The notes beneath the pieces are model-generated. The model was not told the DNA's origin and did no database searches. It was given only the letters and a program-made list of their open reading frames with translations. A program made the position numbers and the translations under genes. From positions 13,835,961 to 13,899,960 of the forward strand of contig CM055205.1 of NCBI GenBank assembly GCA_029224185.1: DNA of 64,000 bases, in the 5' to 3' direction. Shown piece by piece: positions 23,280-33,960 of the stretch (positions within the stretch are counted from its first letter, which is position 1; each line of letters opens with the position of its first letter). The DNA comes from Karalla daura. Taxonomy: Eukaryota; Chordata; Actinopteri; Chaetodontiformes; Leiognathidae.

Positions 23280-24440
23280 ATGACAGGAGAAGGGACGTGC
23301 ACCTGGAGAGTTTCCTCTCACTGCCAGAGCCATTCAGCTTGTTAAAGGCAGCCCCATGTAAGCACCCTGCCAGCCTGTTAGGGGAGGGATAATGAAGTAA
23401 TCCATAGTCATTACTCAACCATCACCCTTGGTGTGCACAGGCCGCTGTGGACCACTTAGTTGGAGGTGTGTCAGCTTGTGTGTATGTGTCGAGGAAGGCA
23501 GCCAGCGGAGGCATTAGTAGCAAGGCGGGTTAGAGAAGGTCGGTATGGGACACAGGGATGGCGTCCACAGGGTGTTACGGAGAGGAGGGTGAGGGACAGA
23601 GATCCTGGCAGGGTGTAAGTCGGGCTGGTGTGGTATACTTTAATTACAGCTGAAGGATAATTTGAGCAGTTATTGATCTCCCTCTTATGGCTGGGGAGGA
23701 TGAGGATTTTTCACTCTGCTATTATGACTTGATGGCCCAGGAGAGAGGCATGGGTGAGGAAGGTGGGAGAGGGAGGGAGGAAAGTTCAGGAGGACAATAG
23801 GAGGAGGCATGGGCAGGCAGACATGGAGGCTTTATGTCATCATAAAGTTCAATATTATCACCCTGACCACCCGGCCAAGGACTGAACCTGTAAATAAGCA
23901 GGACAGCAAGCGCTACATTCCTAAGGATGTTGATTTAAGACTATTTGTTTTGCTTGTCTATTTATTTTGCATGATGGTGCAATTTACAATAGGCAATCGG
24001 GGCAAGGAATGAGGGCCTGATGCAACATCAAACACAACAGCATGACTCATGGCCAGACCCAAAGCCAATTCCCAGGTATTAGAGTGCTTTAAGTTTTATG
24101 ATCCCCTATCACCAAACCTAATATAATTACCCTGCAAGGGCACTCTGTCTTTCAGCTACAGGGGGTAAAATGAGATGCTTGGAGAAAAGGGGGTGGATGC
24201 AGCAGTGGCAGTGGTGGGCGGATGAGTGGCTACTTTGGGACTTCAGAGAAGGCTTATAAAACGATGGGTGGGGGATGAACACATACGCATACGTGCACCC
24301 ACAGCCCCAACTCTTGTAGATGGTGTTAAGTGGTGGTTTGCCATCATATGGGCAGTGACCTTAGCCATGTTGTTATTAATTGCCTTATTATTTTAATTAA
24401 GGAGTAACACCCAGTGTGAAGTTGAGGAGAGTCTGTCTAA
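23280..24440. promoter_or_regulatory. Motif-rich non-coding region, possible enhancer cluster
   Basis: Sub-blocks with TAAT/ATTA cores and few repeats include 23385-23420 ('ggataatgaagtaatccata'), 23635-23680 ('ctttaattacagctgaagga'), 24115-24170 ('cctaatataattaccctgca') and 24370-24410 ('ttattaattgccttattatt' then 'ttaattaagg'). No coding frame of note is present. Regulatory function is inferred from motif density only. Confidence 0.25.
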
Positions 24441-24495
24441 TTAACTGAGTCCATTCTGAAGGTCAGTCCTCAGTCTATCTGTAAGACTCTTTGCA

Positions 24496-24540
24496 GGAGT
24501 GTGTGTGTGCCTGTGTGTGCATGTGTGTGTGCATGTGTGG
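24496..24540. repeat. GT-rich imperfect microsatellite
   Basis: Alternating tgtgtg broken by 'cc' and 'ca'. Confidence 0.8.
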
Positions 24541-26539
24541 CTCATCCTCTCCTCCATTTTATCACCCTGCATGTTGTTGTATGAGACTAGTATGATTAGC
24601 TCCTGTCACACAGGCCCATAATTCATCCCCTCCCTGACGCCTCAATCTCTACCCGCTCTGCCGAAATGTGAAATGTGTCACTGTGGTCACCAGTGATATA
24701 CACTGCCATTATGAATAAAATAACCATCGTTAGGGTATCCAATACTGCACTATCTCCATCCATGTCTCCCTTGCCTGCAATATACAAGTCCATACCCACA
24801 AGGTCAAGCTGTGAGTTTAGAGTTTGCGTTTTGTTCAGCCTTCATCCTTTGGAGGTCAAACAACAGCTCCAGTAATTACACTCATTTCCACCACCTTATC
24901 TCACCATCATCTTGTGTCCTGGGCTTGTTTCAACCACATTGGTCCACCTCGCAATGCAGCATACATGAAAAATTCACGAGGTAGAGCCACTGAGACCTGG
25001 CTGGAAGAGTCACAGAGAGCGCAAGAAGGTGGCAACTAAAGGGGAGTATGAAATGAGAAAATTAAGATCTAAAATGTGTCACAAACACGAGAGGGCAGTG
25101 AGTCAGTATTTCACAGCCAAGGCACATGCTGTGGTGTTGGCATGCGCAGGTAATAGCTGGTTGGCATTTTTCTTTTAAAAGGTTAGTTACATCTAATCTG
25201 AGCATGAGAAGCCGTGTCAGGGAAAGAGACATTAATAAGGCATGACAAGGCAGAGCAACGAGTGGGCCAGCCCCTCCAGTCTGGACATTGGAAGCTCAGG
25301 CAGACACTGCCGTCCACTCTGGCTGTGGCTGCCAGCTCACAGGACCCGATAAAGAAGAATAATCAGTCATCAGAGGAAAAAGGAAAGAGGGAAGTTGATG
25401 AGATAAGTGGGATGAACACACTTTTAAAACATCTCTATGGATTAAACAATTGCTGCTCCTGTTTGGTTTCATGAAAATACCATTTCTAATTTAGAGCATA
25501 TCTACATTACGATCTCACAGAGAATCTTGTGTAACAAAGAGATTTTGGTCTTTGAAATGTCTAACTCAATTCCCTGCACCTACTCTGAAAAGACAACCAT
25601 CTGATAATGTTATATCCCTTTGGGGTAAAATATTGCTAAGAAGTGAAAACCAAGAAAAGAATGCTGAAAATAATCTCTCTGAAAATACACAAGGAACAGG
25701 CAGAGTCCATACTTAAAGCCAGCATCAACGCAGAAAAGGCTTCACTTGCATTTTCACACGTAAAACATATTATATGTTGGCACATGCAAACCATGGTGCC
25801 TTTTCGCTTGTATATAGCACGTTCAAATAAAAAACAGAATACACAGTAAGACCTGGTTCTGTCAGTGTCACTGAGTCGAGTCTTATATCAAAGAAAACAT
25901 GATCTGAGTCATCTGTTTCACGGTGAGGCTTTGTTTTAACTTCAGACGGAGAGTAGAAGTGATGGGTGTGAGACAACAGCAGCAAGGCTGCTCTCCGCAG
26001 AGACGCTAATCCTCGTGATGGCATTATCATCCACACATCAGCCCACTGTACAGCAGGCAGGCACGAGTGGAGGACGTGCTGCTCGTTGTGACAGCTGGGG
26101 TCTTTATGCTTGGGAGGGAGAAACAGCTCATTACTGGAGATGTTTTCAGTGTTTTCATGGGTAAATAGAAAAACTGCTATCAAAAGCCAACCCTGACAGC
26201 CACCACATTGCCTCCCACTTAATCTGGATATGCATGAATGAGGAAAAGGATAATATCATCAGTATACTGTCAGAGTGTATTTCTTTTCTGTTTTTTTTTT
26301 CCTTTTAATATAACTGGAAGTGGAAATATCAGCTACCTCTTTCTCAATCAGTGATTTGTATATCAATGGCAGCTGTCATTGGGGGCACTTTAAAGTGGCA
26401 GTCGGGAGATAAGGATTATAATTAGCCCTGCACGACAAGTAAGTGAATGGAGCTGCAGGTAGGGAGGCTGATAGTGTCTCAGGCCTCTCCCTCCATCTCA
26501 TTTGCCACCTACTTCAAAGATTGAGATGAGAAATCAGTG
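24541..26539. other. Non-coding stretch, no gene seen
   Basis: No gene recognised. The 137-codon minus frame at 25770-26183 is one of the longer frames free of simple repeats. It resembles no known protein and no splice signals frame it. Positions 26390-26470 include 'ggattataattagccctgca', a homeodomain-like block leading into the next element. Confidence 0.4.
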
Positions 26540-26770
26540 GGTGTAAAAGTCAATTGACTCCAACAAAACTTGCAGCGAATGGTTGCAATCCGACTGTGGC
26601 GCGGTGATTGCGTTTTATCGTCCAAGTGCTTCAGTCTTAATGCGTCGCTGTGTCATCAGCTGGCAACTCACCCTTGCACCCCTCGCAGATGCTCCCGGCA
26701 AATTCATTGCTCATCAATCCATCAGATGGATTTTTATTTGCCTTTTTATTTGGCCAGGGACTCAGGAGAG
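26540..26770. promoter_or_regulatory. Candidate conserved non-coding element, CpG-retaining
   Basis: About 230 bp retain CpG at many positions (cagcgaatgg, atccgac, tggcgcggtg, attgcgttttatcgtcc, atgcgtcgctg, cctcgcag, tcccggc) in a CpG-poor region. It ends in a homeobox-like and AT-rich block ('tcatcaatccatcagatgga'). Three overlapping plus frames of 77-116 codons cross it in all registers, which argues against a single real reading frame. A constrained non-coding element or hypomethylated regulatory site is the best inference. Confidence 0.3.
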
Positions 26771-27539
26771 GAGGAAGGTATTGTGTTGGTTTTTTTTTTC
26801 ATTGCCTACATACTAGAAGTGAGAGGGAAGGACTGCATCCACTTGTAAATCATAGAGAAAAGACACTGGGCTGCGAGGTAAATCTGTGTCTGTCTTTCTG
26901 CACAGTGTACTGCACGGTGCTTGATTTTTGTTGCTCATTTATTTTAAACATGAGTTACATCAGGGAAAATAAAGACACTGAAAACTTGCTCTCCTCATGA
27001 ACAAGTAAAGGCACAAAGTTAGAGCCCCTAATCTTTGGTGAGTTGATCTAATGGGCCAAAACCCTGGGCACGACATTCAAACTTTGCAAACAAATCACTC
27101 AGCTCATCATCACTGAATGTACTGCCAAAAAGTCTACATGGAGCAAAGTCACTCTTATGATAAAACTTGTTCTGATTGGCTGAAAAGATAGATCCAAATT
27201 TCCGGGTATGCAGACACGAATGCCTGAAGGCCAGACACCCCCATTAAAGAGTGAGTGAGGAACAGAGCTGTAGCAGATTTCATTTTGCCAATATAGACTC
27301 TTCCAGTTTCACCAGACTTTATGTGTTTAAAGCTAGTTTTTAACACCAGGATGAAAGGCAGACAGAAGAGGAGAGTCGTCTTGGTTTTACATCAATATAT
27401 CTTATGCCATTACTGATGTTGTTTATGGTATATATGACTGTGTGGACATGTTAGTTTGTGCGTATGCTTTTATGCACAAACTTGTGTGTTCTTTACTTGG
27501 CAAATCAAGTTTAGTTCAGCACAGGCTTTATACACCATG
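26771..27539. other. Non-coding stretch, no gene seen
   Basis: No gene recognised; short chance frames only. Confidence 0.5.
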
Positions 27540-27830
27540 CACTTTGTTCTTGGCTGAATGACAGGGACCCCATTTGCTGGATGCAAATTAGGAGCATTGT
27601 CAGCGCTCCTAATTCAACACGGCGCCTCTTTCTTTAAAAAGTGTGGCTATTCACTAAAAGTGCTAATAGACGGGTCATTCTCCATAGAGAAAGTGATCCT
27701 ATTTGTGGATAAGAATGAGTAATGTCGCTGTCGAGAGCAGGCTCCACTCAGTGGGAGCGCATGAACTTTAACTCACACGTTGCGGTGTTGACTCGCAAAA
27801 TAGTAACTCGTTTTGAGAAAGCGAGTCGTC
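27540..27830. promoter_or_regulatory. Dyad-bearing candidate enhancer
   Basis: AATTAGGAGC (27586-27595) and GCTCCTAATT (27605-27614) are a perfect 10-bp inverted repeat around a 9-bp spacer. The left arm overlaps ATGCAAAT (octamer-like, 27581-27588), and both arms carry a TAATT core. A second dyad, GACTCGC (27790-27796) with GCGAGTC (27821-27827), lies 200 bp on, and CpGs are retained throughout. This suggests a constrained binding region for paired homeodomain/POU factors. It is unproven. Confidence 0.35.
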
Positions 27831-29400
27831 AGCAAATGTGAATTCCCTCATACTGATTTATGAGAACAGTTTGCACACTGGCAAAAGTAGAAGAGGTATA
27901 CAACAATCTGTAAATAAGACAAACAAAATAAGAAGTAGGTTCCAGTGCCATTCTGTTGAGTAATTGTGTATTGTGTCCTTTTCACAAATGTAATAAAACT
28001 AGAGAGAGCATAAGTGGGAGGTATAACCCAACTTAGAAAATAGTTATCCACAGCAGAATTCTGCGGATCTCAAGTGATTTGTCGCAAAAATAAATCATTG
28101 AGACAGCATATCAGTACGAAGAACCTCTCACCCATTTGCAAGGGAAATTTCTCCTCCAGAGAGGTTGCCTAATGTACAGTACAGAAACATAATGCTTATT
28201 TTTCTTCAAAGTGAAATGTGATACATTCAAAGCAGCCGCAAGCTTCAAACAAAGTCTTGCCTGAAATGTTGGATAGCGAGAAATTGATGGAAGTATGAGG
28301 TTCAGTTTGAGCCAAAACTGTGTCACACTCTGGAGTTCGATGTCTTATATTTTAAAACTGCACACCAGTTCCTCCATTTATTCATCATCATGTGTACATC
28401 ATGGGGTGCCCCAACCTCACTCAATTTAGCACAATGATGTGGAATGCCAGCTTCTGTTTCCAAATGAGACTATAACGTCAGGGTCAGTGAAGTTGTCCAA
28501 AGCGTTGGACCTGCAACATGAACCTGTTTCTGCCTCTACAGGTCTGTCACTGCCATATTAACAGAGCCACACTCGCTTCTCACCAATGTGACAGCCATGT
28601 TGTATCTTTTATGGACTCCCCAAGAGACTGTGGTATTGCTGTGTTTGACTCATTCCAACTAGAAGGATCTTTTCCCCTACAAAAGAGAGCATCATATACA
28701 CCTTCATCTTTATGAAACATGTTCCTGCAGTGTTAATAAAATCCTGAATATAAAGATGAGTATTATAGTAGTCATATACACAACTACAATTGATTCATTT
28801 TTATATAAATAACTAGAAAAAAAATAGCTGTAATAGCTAGAATTTATCCTTTGGGGAGGTTCCCCTGGGGAAATTCAGGACAAATACATATATAAAGCAC
28901 ACATGTGGATTTGCAGGCACAGAAAACGCCATATATAAATGAATTAAACATAAAAAAATCACAGTAATGGCTACTTAATTTTCATAAATATTTAACCTCA
29001 AAACATTTGCATTCAGAGTGCACTGGACATTGTACATAGTTATAAAAACCACCACTAATGGTCTTCCAAATGCATTCATTTACATGTGCAGTCTGCCTCA
29101 TTTATGTACACAATATTCAACGGTGAATCAATTTATTATTATTATTATTTTTAAATCAGCACACAGCATGTACTTTCCAAAGCAGGCTCCCTTGGCAAGT
29201 GGGATTTTCATAAGCACCAATTCCATCCCCCAAACCCCCCTCCAACCATGTTGCTTGTACAGATGTGCTTTGCACGATGTTCATTTGCGATTCATACAAC
29301 TCAGCATGTGAAAATATCAAATGCATTCACTGTGTGGAGGATTAACCCGAATAACTTTTGTATTTGCTGTATTTTGTATGCATTTATGTATCTGAACGCA
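27831..29400. other. Non-coding stretch with (TTA)n
   Basis: No gene recognised. A (TTA)n run lies at 29132-29150. The interval is AT-rich with short frames only. Confidence 0.5.
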
Positions 29401-29560
29401 CACAATTGAGCTGTCACATGAGTCAGTCTGTTCCTGCATATTCATATGCATTTTAATGAATGCAGGCTATGGATCATTTCACGGGGGTTAACAGTTGATT
29501 GAGAGACTGGCTTATTTCTTGGTATTAGCACATGAGAGTGAGTCTCACAAAGCATCAGAC
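29401..29560. promoter_or_regulatory. Possible regulatory segment with imperfect dyad
   Basis: CCTGCAT (29433-29439) and ATGCAGG (29460-29466) flank 'attcatatgcattttaatga', giving an imperfect 34-bp dyad with octamer-like and TAAT words. A nearby 'cacatgagtcag' is AP-1-like. Inference only. Confidence 0.25.
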
Positions 29561-30525
29561 AGTTGGTTTTTCAGAGTTATTTTTCACTTTAGGAGAAAGA
29601 TAGGGTGACATGACTAAAACGCTGCCTCGTTCCCTTAAGACGGCACATGTCAACCATCTTCGGGGGCCTTGTCAGTAACCAAAAGGTTTTAATGGAACTG
29701 TGTTTTGGGATTTGCACGTTGTCCGTGTTGTTCAAGAGATGGCGAGTGTCAGGGGGGAAAGAGAGAGGAGAGCCCTCTTTGAGTGTCATGCTACTGAAAG
29801 GAGACATGGCGTCCACAGAGAGAATAGCTGCTGCAGTCCTCTTATCCTTCCCAGCTGACACACACAGATGCAAACTAACATCGTCAGCTTCCCTGCCCGA
29901 CACTTCCTCAGTGAATGGCGAGGCTAGAGATAGGCCTGGTCGTTGGTTGATTGAACTGCCGGGTTCTCATTCTGCACTACCCATCTTCATTTAACCAGAT
30001 TGAACACCTGGTGAGATTGAGAAAAGATTCAATTTTTTTTCGAGTTTGGCTATATGCAGCTGTTGGCCTCTGTCTACAAGTTTGTTTGTTTTATTTGTTT
30101 TTGTTTTTTTTTCTTAAACTTGAATAGATCTTTTAAAAACATTTCCGTGGACACACTTTTCAGCTCTTTTATTTGCAGAGGGATTTACAGTAGATGATCA
30201 CTGGTTGTATGTGTTTCTATCATCTCATTGATGTCTGACCCTCTTGCCTCCTGCTGAGGTGCCATGAAGTCACGACTTCATTAACAAGTTTCATAACTGA
30301 ATGATATCCAACATTTGTTCCCACACTGCAGCTTGCCCCAGTGATTCATTTTCCATGTCTGAGCTGTCTTCTACTCACAAACCCTGGCATCTGTCATGTG
30401 CAGCCAGAGCATTTGAGACGGTTTGAGTGTGGGGCTAAGTGTTTAATAAGACTTTGTTTTCACGAAACCATAGGTGCCTGTGTTGCTACTCAGACTACTC
30501 AGACTACTGCAAACCTTTAAACCTT
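29561..30525. other. Non-coding stretch, no gene seen
   Basis: The frames at 29589-29903 (minus) and 29647-29994 (plus) overlap antisense to each other and resemble nothing known. A short direct repeat of cagactact occurs at 30490-30508. Confidence 0.4.
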
Positions 30526-30547
30526 TATATATTTATATATATATATG
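30526..30547. repeat. (TA)n-rich simple sequence
   Basis: About ten TA units with one interruption. Confidence 0.85.
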
Positions 30548-30734
30548 TAAAAAACTGGTAATTTAAAGTGTGGCTGTCATAATTTTTGCTTTTTTTCTTC
30601 TCCTCCTGTCTCATTTTTGTCATCTGCACTTCTCTCTGTGGCAGCTGAGTGAAGAACGCACATTAGTTGTCAGTTTGTGAAATTTGTAAAATCACAATTT
30701 AGGCCTCCCATTTACATGTGTGACCCCATTCCCT

Positions 30735-30945
30735 CTACCTCAAATCACTAGAGCGTGCTGGCCCAGTGGGCACTAATTGCAAAGCAATTACACACCGGGG
30801 GCGTTCCATGTTGGCCGTCAGATATCTCCCTGGATGACTGTCACTGCTGAGAATGCCTGTTGGTTACTTTATAAACAAAACACAAGTTAATAGCAATTAA
30901 CTCAGCATGATTGCCATTAAATTATGGTGAAAGTCTTAGGAGACA
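30735..30945. promoter_or_regulatory. Candidate enhancer with two homeodomain-type palindromes
   Basis: TAATTGC-AAA-GCAATTA (30774-30790) is a perfect 7-bp inverted repeat with a 3-bp spacer. AGTTAAT-AGCA-ATTAACT (30885-30902) is a second perfect 7-bp dyad with a 4-bp spacer. Both arms of each contain the ATTA/TAAT homeodomain core, and 'gattgccattaaattatgg' follows. No simple repeat or coding frame overlaps. Paired half-sites at 3-4 bp spacing are typical of dimeric homeodomain binding, although no experiment supports this here. Confidence 0.4.
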
Positions 30946-32062
30946 GGGTTCCACCAGTCTGTCACCCTATGGTGCCTGATAGCTGACACTGTTTTACAGT
31001 ACTAAAATTATCATAACGTTTTCACTGCTCTTTTGAAGAGGAGTTATAAAATGTTGTGGGGTAAGAAATAAACATCATTTATTTCTGTGTATATTTTCTA
31101 ATAATCAAATTAGTCTCAGAATAATCAATTGGGTAGCTCATTGTTTCAGCACTTTTTGTTTCTCAACATTTTTAAACAATATAGAAAGTCAGGCATGAAT
31201 AGTTTGGTCCATCATAATCAATTAATAAATGTTACATTTGGTGCCAATGTTTAGTTTTGTTGTATCCGATCTTTGTCATTAAAAAGAGTTTATTATTCTT
31301 TCCTGCGGGGTCTGGGGCTGGGTAGAAAACTTAATTATTTTTTGGGTTTGCACTCAAGTACTAAAAGTACAAATAAACCGAAAAGTCGTACAAGAGCAAA
31401 CACCTTCCAGGGCATGGCCGCTTATTAGATTTATTACTACACCATGGCAACTTAAAATCACACCAAATAAATATCTACAGCACACTGGTATAAACAGCGA
31501 GACAGTGTGACTCTATACAAAGCTTTAATTTCTAACAGTGATGAATAATTCTTACACCCAAAGATTTATCGTAACATCTGCCACATCTATGACCCTTCTC
31601 TTCATCCCTTTTTGAGTCAGTATACTTTCTACTGGCTTTTGTAACAAAAACTCAAAGAAGAAAAAAAGGAAAATACTCACACATATATAAATTAAAGATG
31701 CCAGTAAGAAATCATCATATTCTCTTTTTTGTGCATTGAATACACCTATGTGCCCCATATTGACTACATAAAAACTACATAACAAGTTGAGACAATGTTT
31801 GCACTCTGATTTGAAAAGTACCTCCCACTTTTCGACCACCATCCTGAATTAGCATCTGACCAAATTAGCCTGACTTATAAACATTCACACAGAGTGACAC
31901 ACACTTTGGTGGAATTTACATAGATTTAGATTTATTCCCTGTACACTTAACACCACCCTAACTACTACTGCGCAGCCCGAGCTTCTGACCCCAATCGACT
32001 ACTGTTCAATGGGAACACAGCTTTTGTCCCCAGTTGCACAATATGTCAACAGTTAACTTGTC
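30946..32062. other. Non-coding stretch, no gene seen
   Basis: AT-rich. The 96-codon minus frame at 31552-31842 contains a poly-Phe stretch from an A-rich run and is treated as chance. Positions 31950-32045 may be a degraded teleost repeat that commonly precedes CA arrays ('caatgggaacacagcttttg', 'gtccccagttgcacaa'). Confidence 0.4.
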
Positions 32063-32181
32063 TTGAGTCTAAAGTGTGCAAACACACACACTGACAAACA
32101 CAGACATACATACACACACACACACCACACTCCTACATCCCAGTATCACTCACAGCTATGCATTCTAAAATCCAAGGGCGA

Positions 32182-32226
<45 letters not shown>

Positions 32227-32802
32227 ATCTCTTTCCAAAATCCTAGTTAGATCCACCTCACACACACACACTCTAAGAGCCCTGTGTGACATCTCACACA
32301 CGCACACACAAACACACCCACACAGACACACACCCACACGCATTCTTGAATTTCAGCATGACACCATATACACACACACTTTCTATCCCAGTGTGATATC
32401 ACACACACATTTGCACATTCTTACATCCCAGTATGATTACATCCACACATATTCCATAATCTCTCTGTCACACTCAAACACACACGCTCAAGACTCCCAG
32501 TCTGTTGTCTCACACACACGCACACACAAAAATCGGACACACATATTTCAAGATACCAGTATGAAGTGTCATGGCCACACTTTCCAAAACTCCAGTGTGA
32601 TTCCTCACACAAACACGCACACACACACGCAAACGCACACGCACACACACATATACACACAGGAAACAGTGTAATGTCACACATGAAACACACAGATACA
32701 CAGGTTAAGTGCATAGACTGTGTCAGTGTGACATCTCACATACATACACATATTCTACAGTATAATCACAGAATGATGCCACACACACACACACACACAC
32801 AC
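32063..32802. repeat. Degenerate CA-rich minisatellite, ~35-60 bp units
   Basis: About ten to twelve diverged units share the order 'attct/ttc..', then 'atcccagtgtgat', then 'atctcacacacaca'. Examples are near 32265-32310, 32380-32410, 32418-32450, 32500-32520, 32590-32610, 32725-32750 and 32752-32802. Unit length varies with the CA run. Because the units lack plus-strand stops, a 203-codon frame (32063-32674) rich in His, Thr and Ser opens across it, with antisense Cys/Val frames. No start context, splice site or known domain supports coding. A pure (CT)n lies inside at 32187-32223 and a pure (CA)n at 32780-32802. Confidence 0.8.
32187..32223. repeat. (CT)n microsatellite
   Basis: About 18 CT units inside the larger CA-rich array. 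They produce the Leu/Ser repeat in one frame and the Arg/Glu repeat on the other strand. Confidence 0.95.
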
Positions 32803-33600
32803 TGCCACAAACTGTATCTTGTATAATGCTCTCTTAAATCTTAGAACCTCAAACAATTCATGTCCATGTATATGGACGCAAATGCTGAGAAAGCAGTTTG
32901 TTACAGTTGGTTACTCATTCTGAATGGGACCCTACATTACAGCCAGTGCTACACACAGCAACAATAACAGATTTTAAAAGGTGGCCAGTGGCACAACAGC
33001 AGAAAGTTGAGAAAAAGCTTATATGCAAATGTACACTTCAACTGGAGCCAAGGGCACAAAAAAAAGTTGTTTTCACATCTACTCTACTACTACTCGACTT
33101 AACAGGGGAATTTCTTACATATATAGTGAGTTGTGGATACAGGCTGTCAGTCAAGTCAAACAAAGTCCTCAAGGTGGCATTGCATTCATTTATTTCATCT
33201 ACACTCATAGATTTTGCTTTACTTAAGTCTCAAAGATTCTGAACAGAAAGGTATTGTACAGAAAGATTAAGTTCTTTACCGTTAATTCCTTTCATTTAGA
33301 CAAGGCTGTGGCTATAAAATCTCTACCAAATTGAATTATTCCTAGAGATTGGTTTCAAATGTTTCTGGTGACCTCCAATAAAATCATGAGAGCAAAAATC
33401 TCTCTTCCACCCACAATATTGTAACCAAAATGTTGTAATGTGTCCTCTGGAGCCACTTACAGGGCTTTCAATTTTGCAGCCAGTCAGAGATGAATATCTA
33501 TCTCTGGGGCATAGCTACTAATTAAAATGACCATTTAAAATGGAAAAGGTCACTTTTGAACCTGCAAATATTGGTTTGTGCAGAGTGTCAATGAGCATGC
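32803..33600. other. Non-coding stretch, no gene seen
   Basis: No gene recognised. The 114-codon plus frame at 32898-33242 overlaps another plus frame and resembles no known family. Confidence 0.45.
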
Positions 33601-33960
33601 ATGCATCCTACTGCAGCACCAAACCTCCCTCAAATTTCAGAGACGCTTACTCAACTTAATGTTATAATCCCTTCCGCTTCATCAGCGCTGCAGAGCTACC
33701 ACCATGACGGCTCAGCTCGTTCCCCCCGTGGAGAGAACTCAACCATCCAGCCTCATCAAGTCTATTTATCAGAATGATCTCTTTAAAGTCAGCTCTCCCC
33801 ATCCAGACGCCCTACTTAAAGCCATGTCGTGTTAGCACCCATAGATCGTCTCCCTCATTCACATCGCACAATCCCTGTGCTTATTCTCTCATTATAGGGC
33901 ACCGGGCATCAATTTATCTTGGCTGGGATTAATGCAACTGGATATTTTGTCAACATATAT
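33601..33960. promoter_or_regulatory. Candidate conserved segment containing a small ORF
   Basis: About 350 bp free of repeats retain CpG (agacgct, tccgct, cagcgc, gacggc, ctcgttcc, cccgtgg, gacgcc, tgtcgtg, gatcgtc, atcgca, accggg) and TAAT-type words ('gggattaatgcaactgg'). It includes the small ORF at 33704-33835. It may be constrained for regulatory or coding reasons. The window alone cannot decide. Confidence 0.3.
33704..33835 (+). CDS. Small ORF, 43 codons, unassigned (speculative)
   Basis: The ATG sits in 'ctaccaccatgac', with purine at -3 and ACC before the start, a good Kozak-type context. The frame runs 43 codons to TAG, beginning MTAQLVPPVERTQPSSLIKS and ending DALLKAMSC. It is mixed in composition with no low-complexity run, and I see no signal peptide or membrane segment. 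No in-frame stop occurs back to 33665, so an exon with an upstream extension is possible. No promoter, splice pair or poly(A) signal was recognised. Chance occurrence inside conserved non-coding DNA remains the leading alternative. Confidence 0.15.
   Translation: MTAQLVPPVERTQPSSLIKSIYQNDLFKVSSPHPDALLKAMSC

Noticed and set aside
32063..32674. 203-codon open frame on the plus strand
   Set aside because: It runs through CA and CT repeats; His/Thr/Ser/Leu content is dictated by the repeat and there is no domain, splice site or start support.
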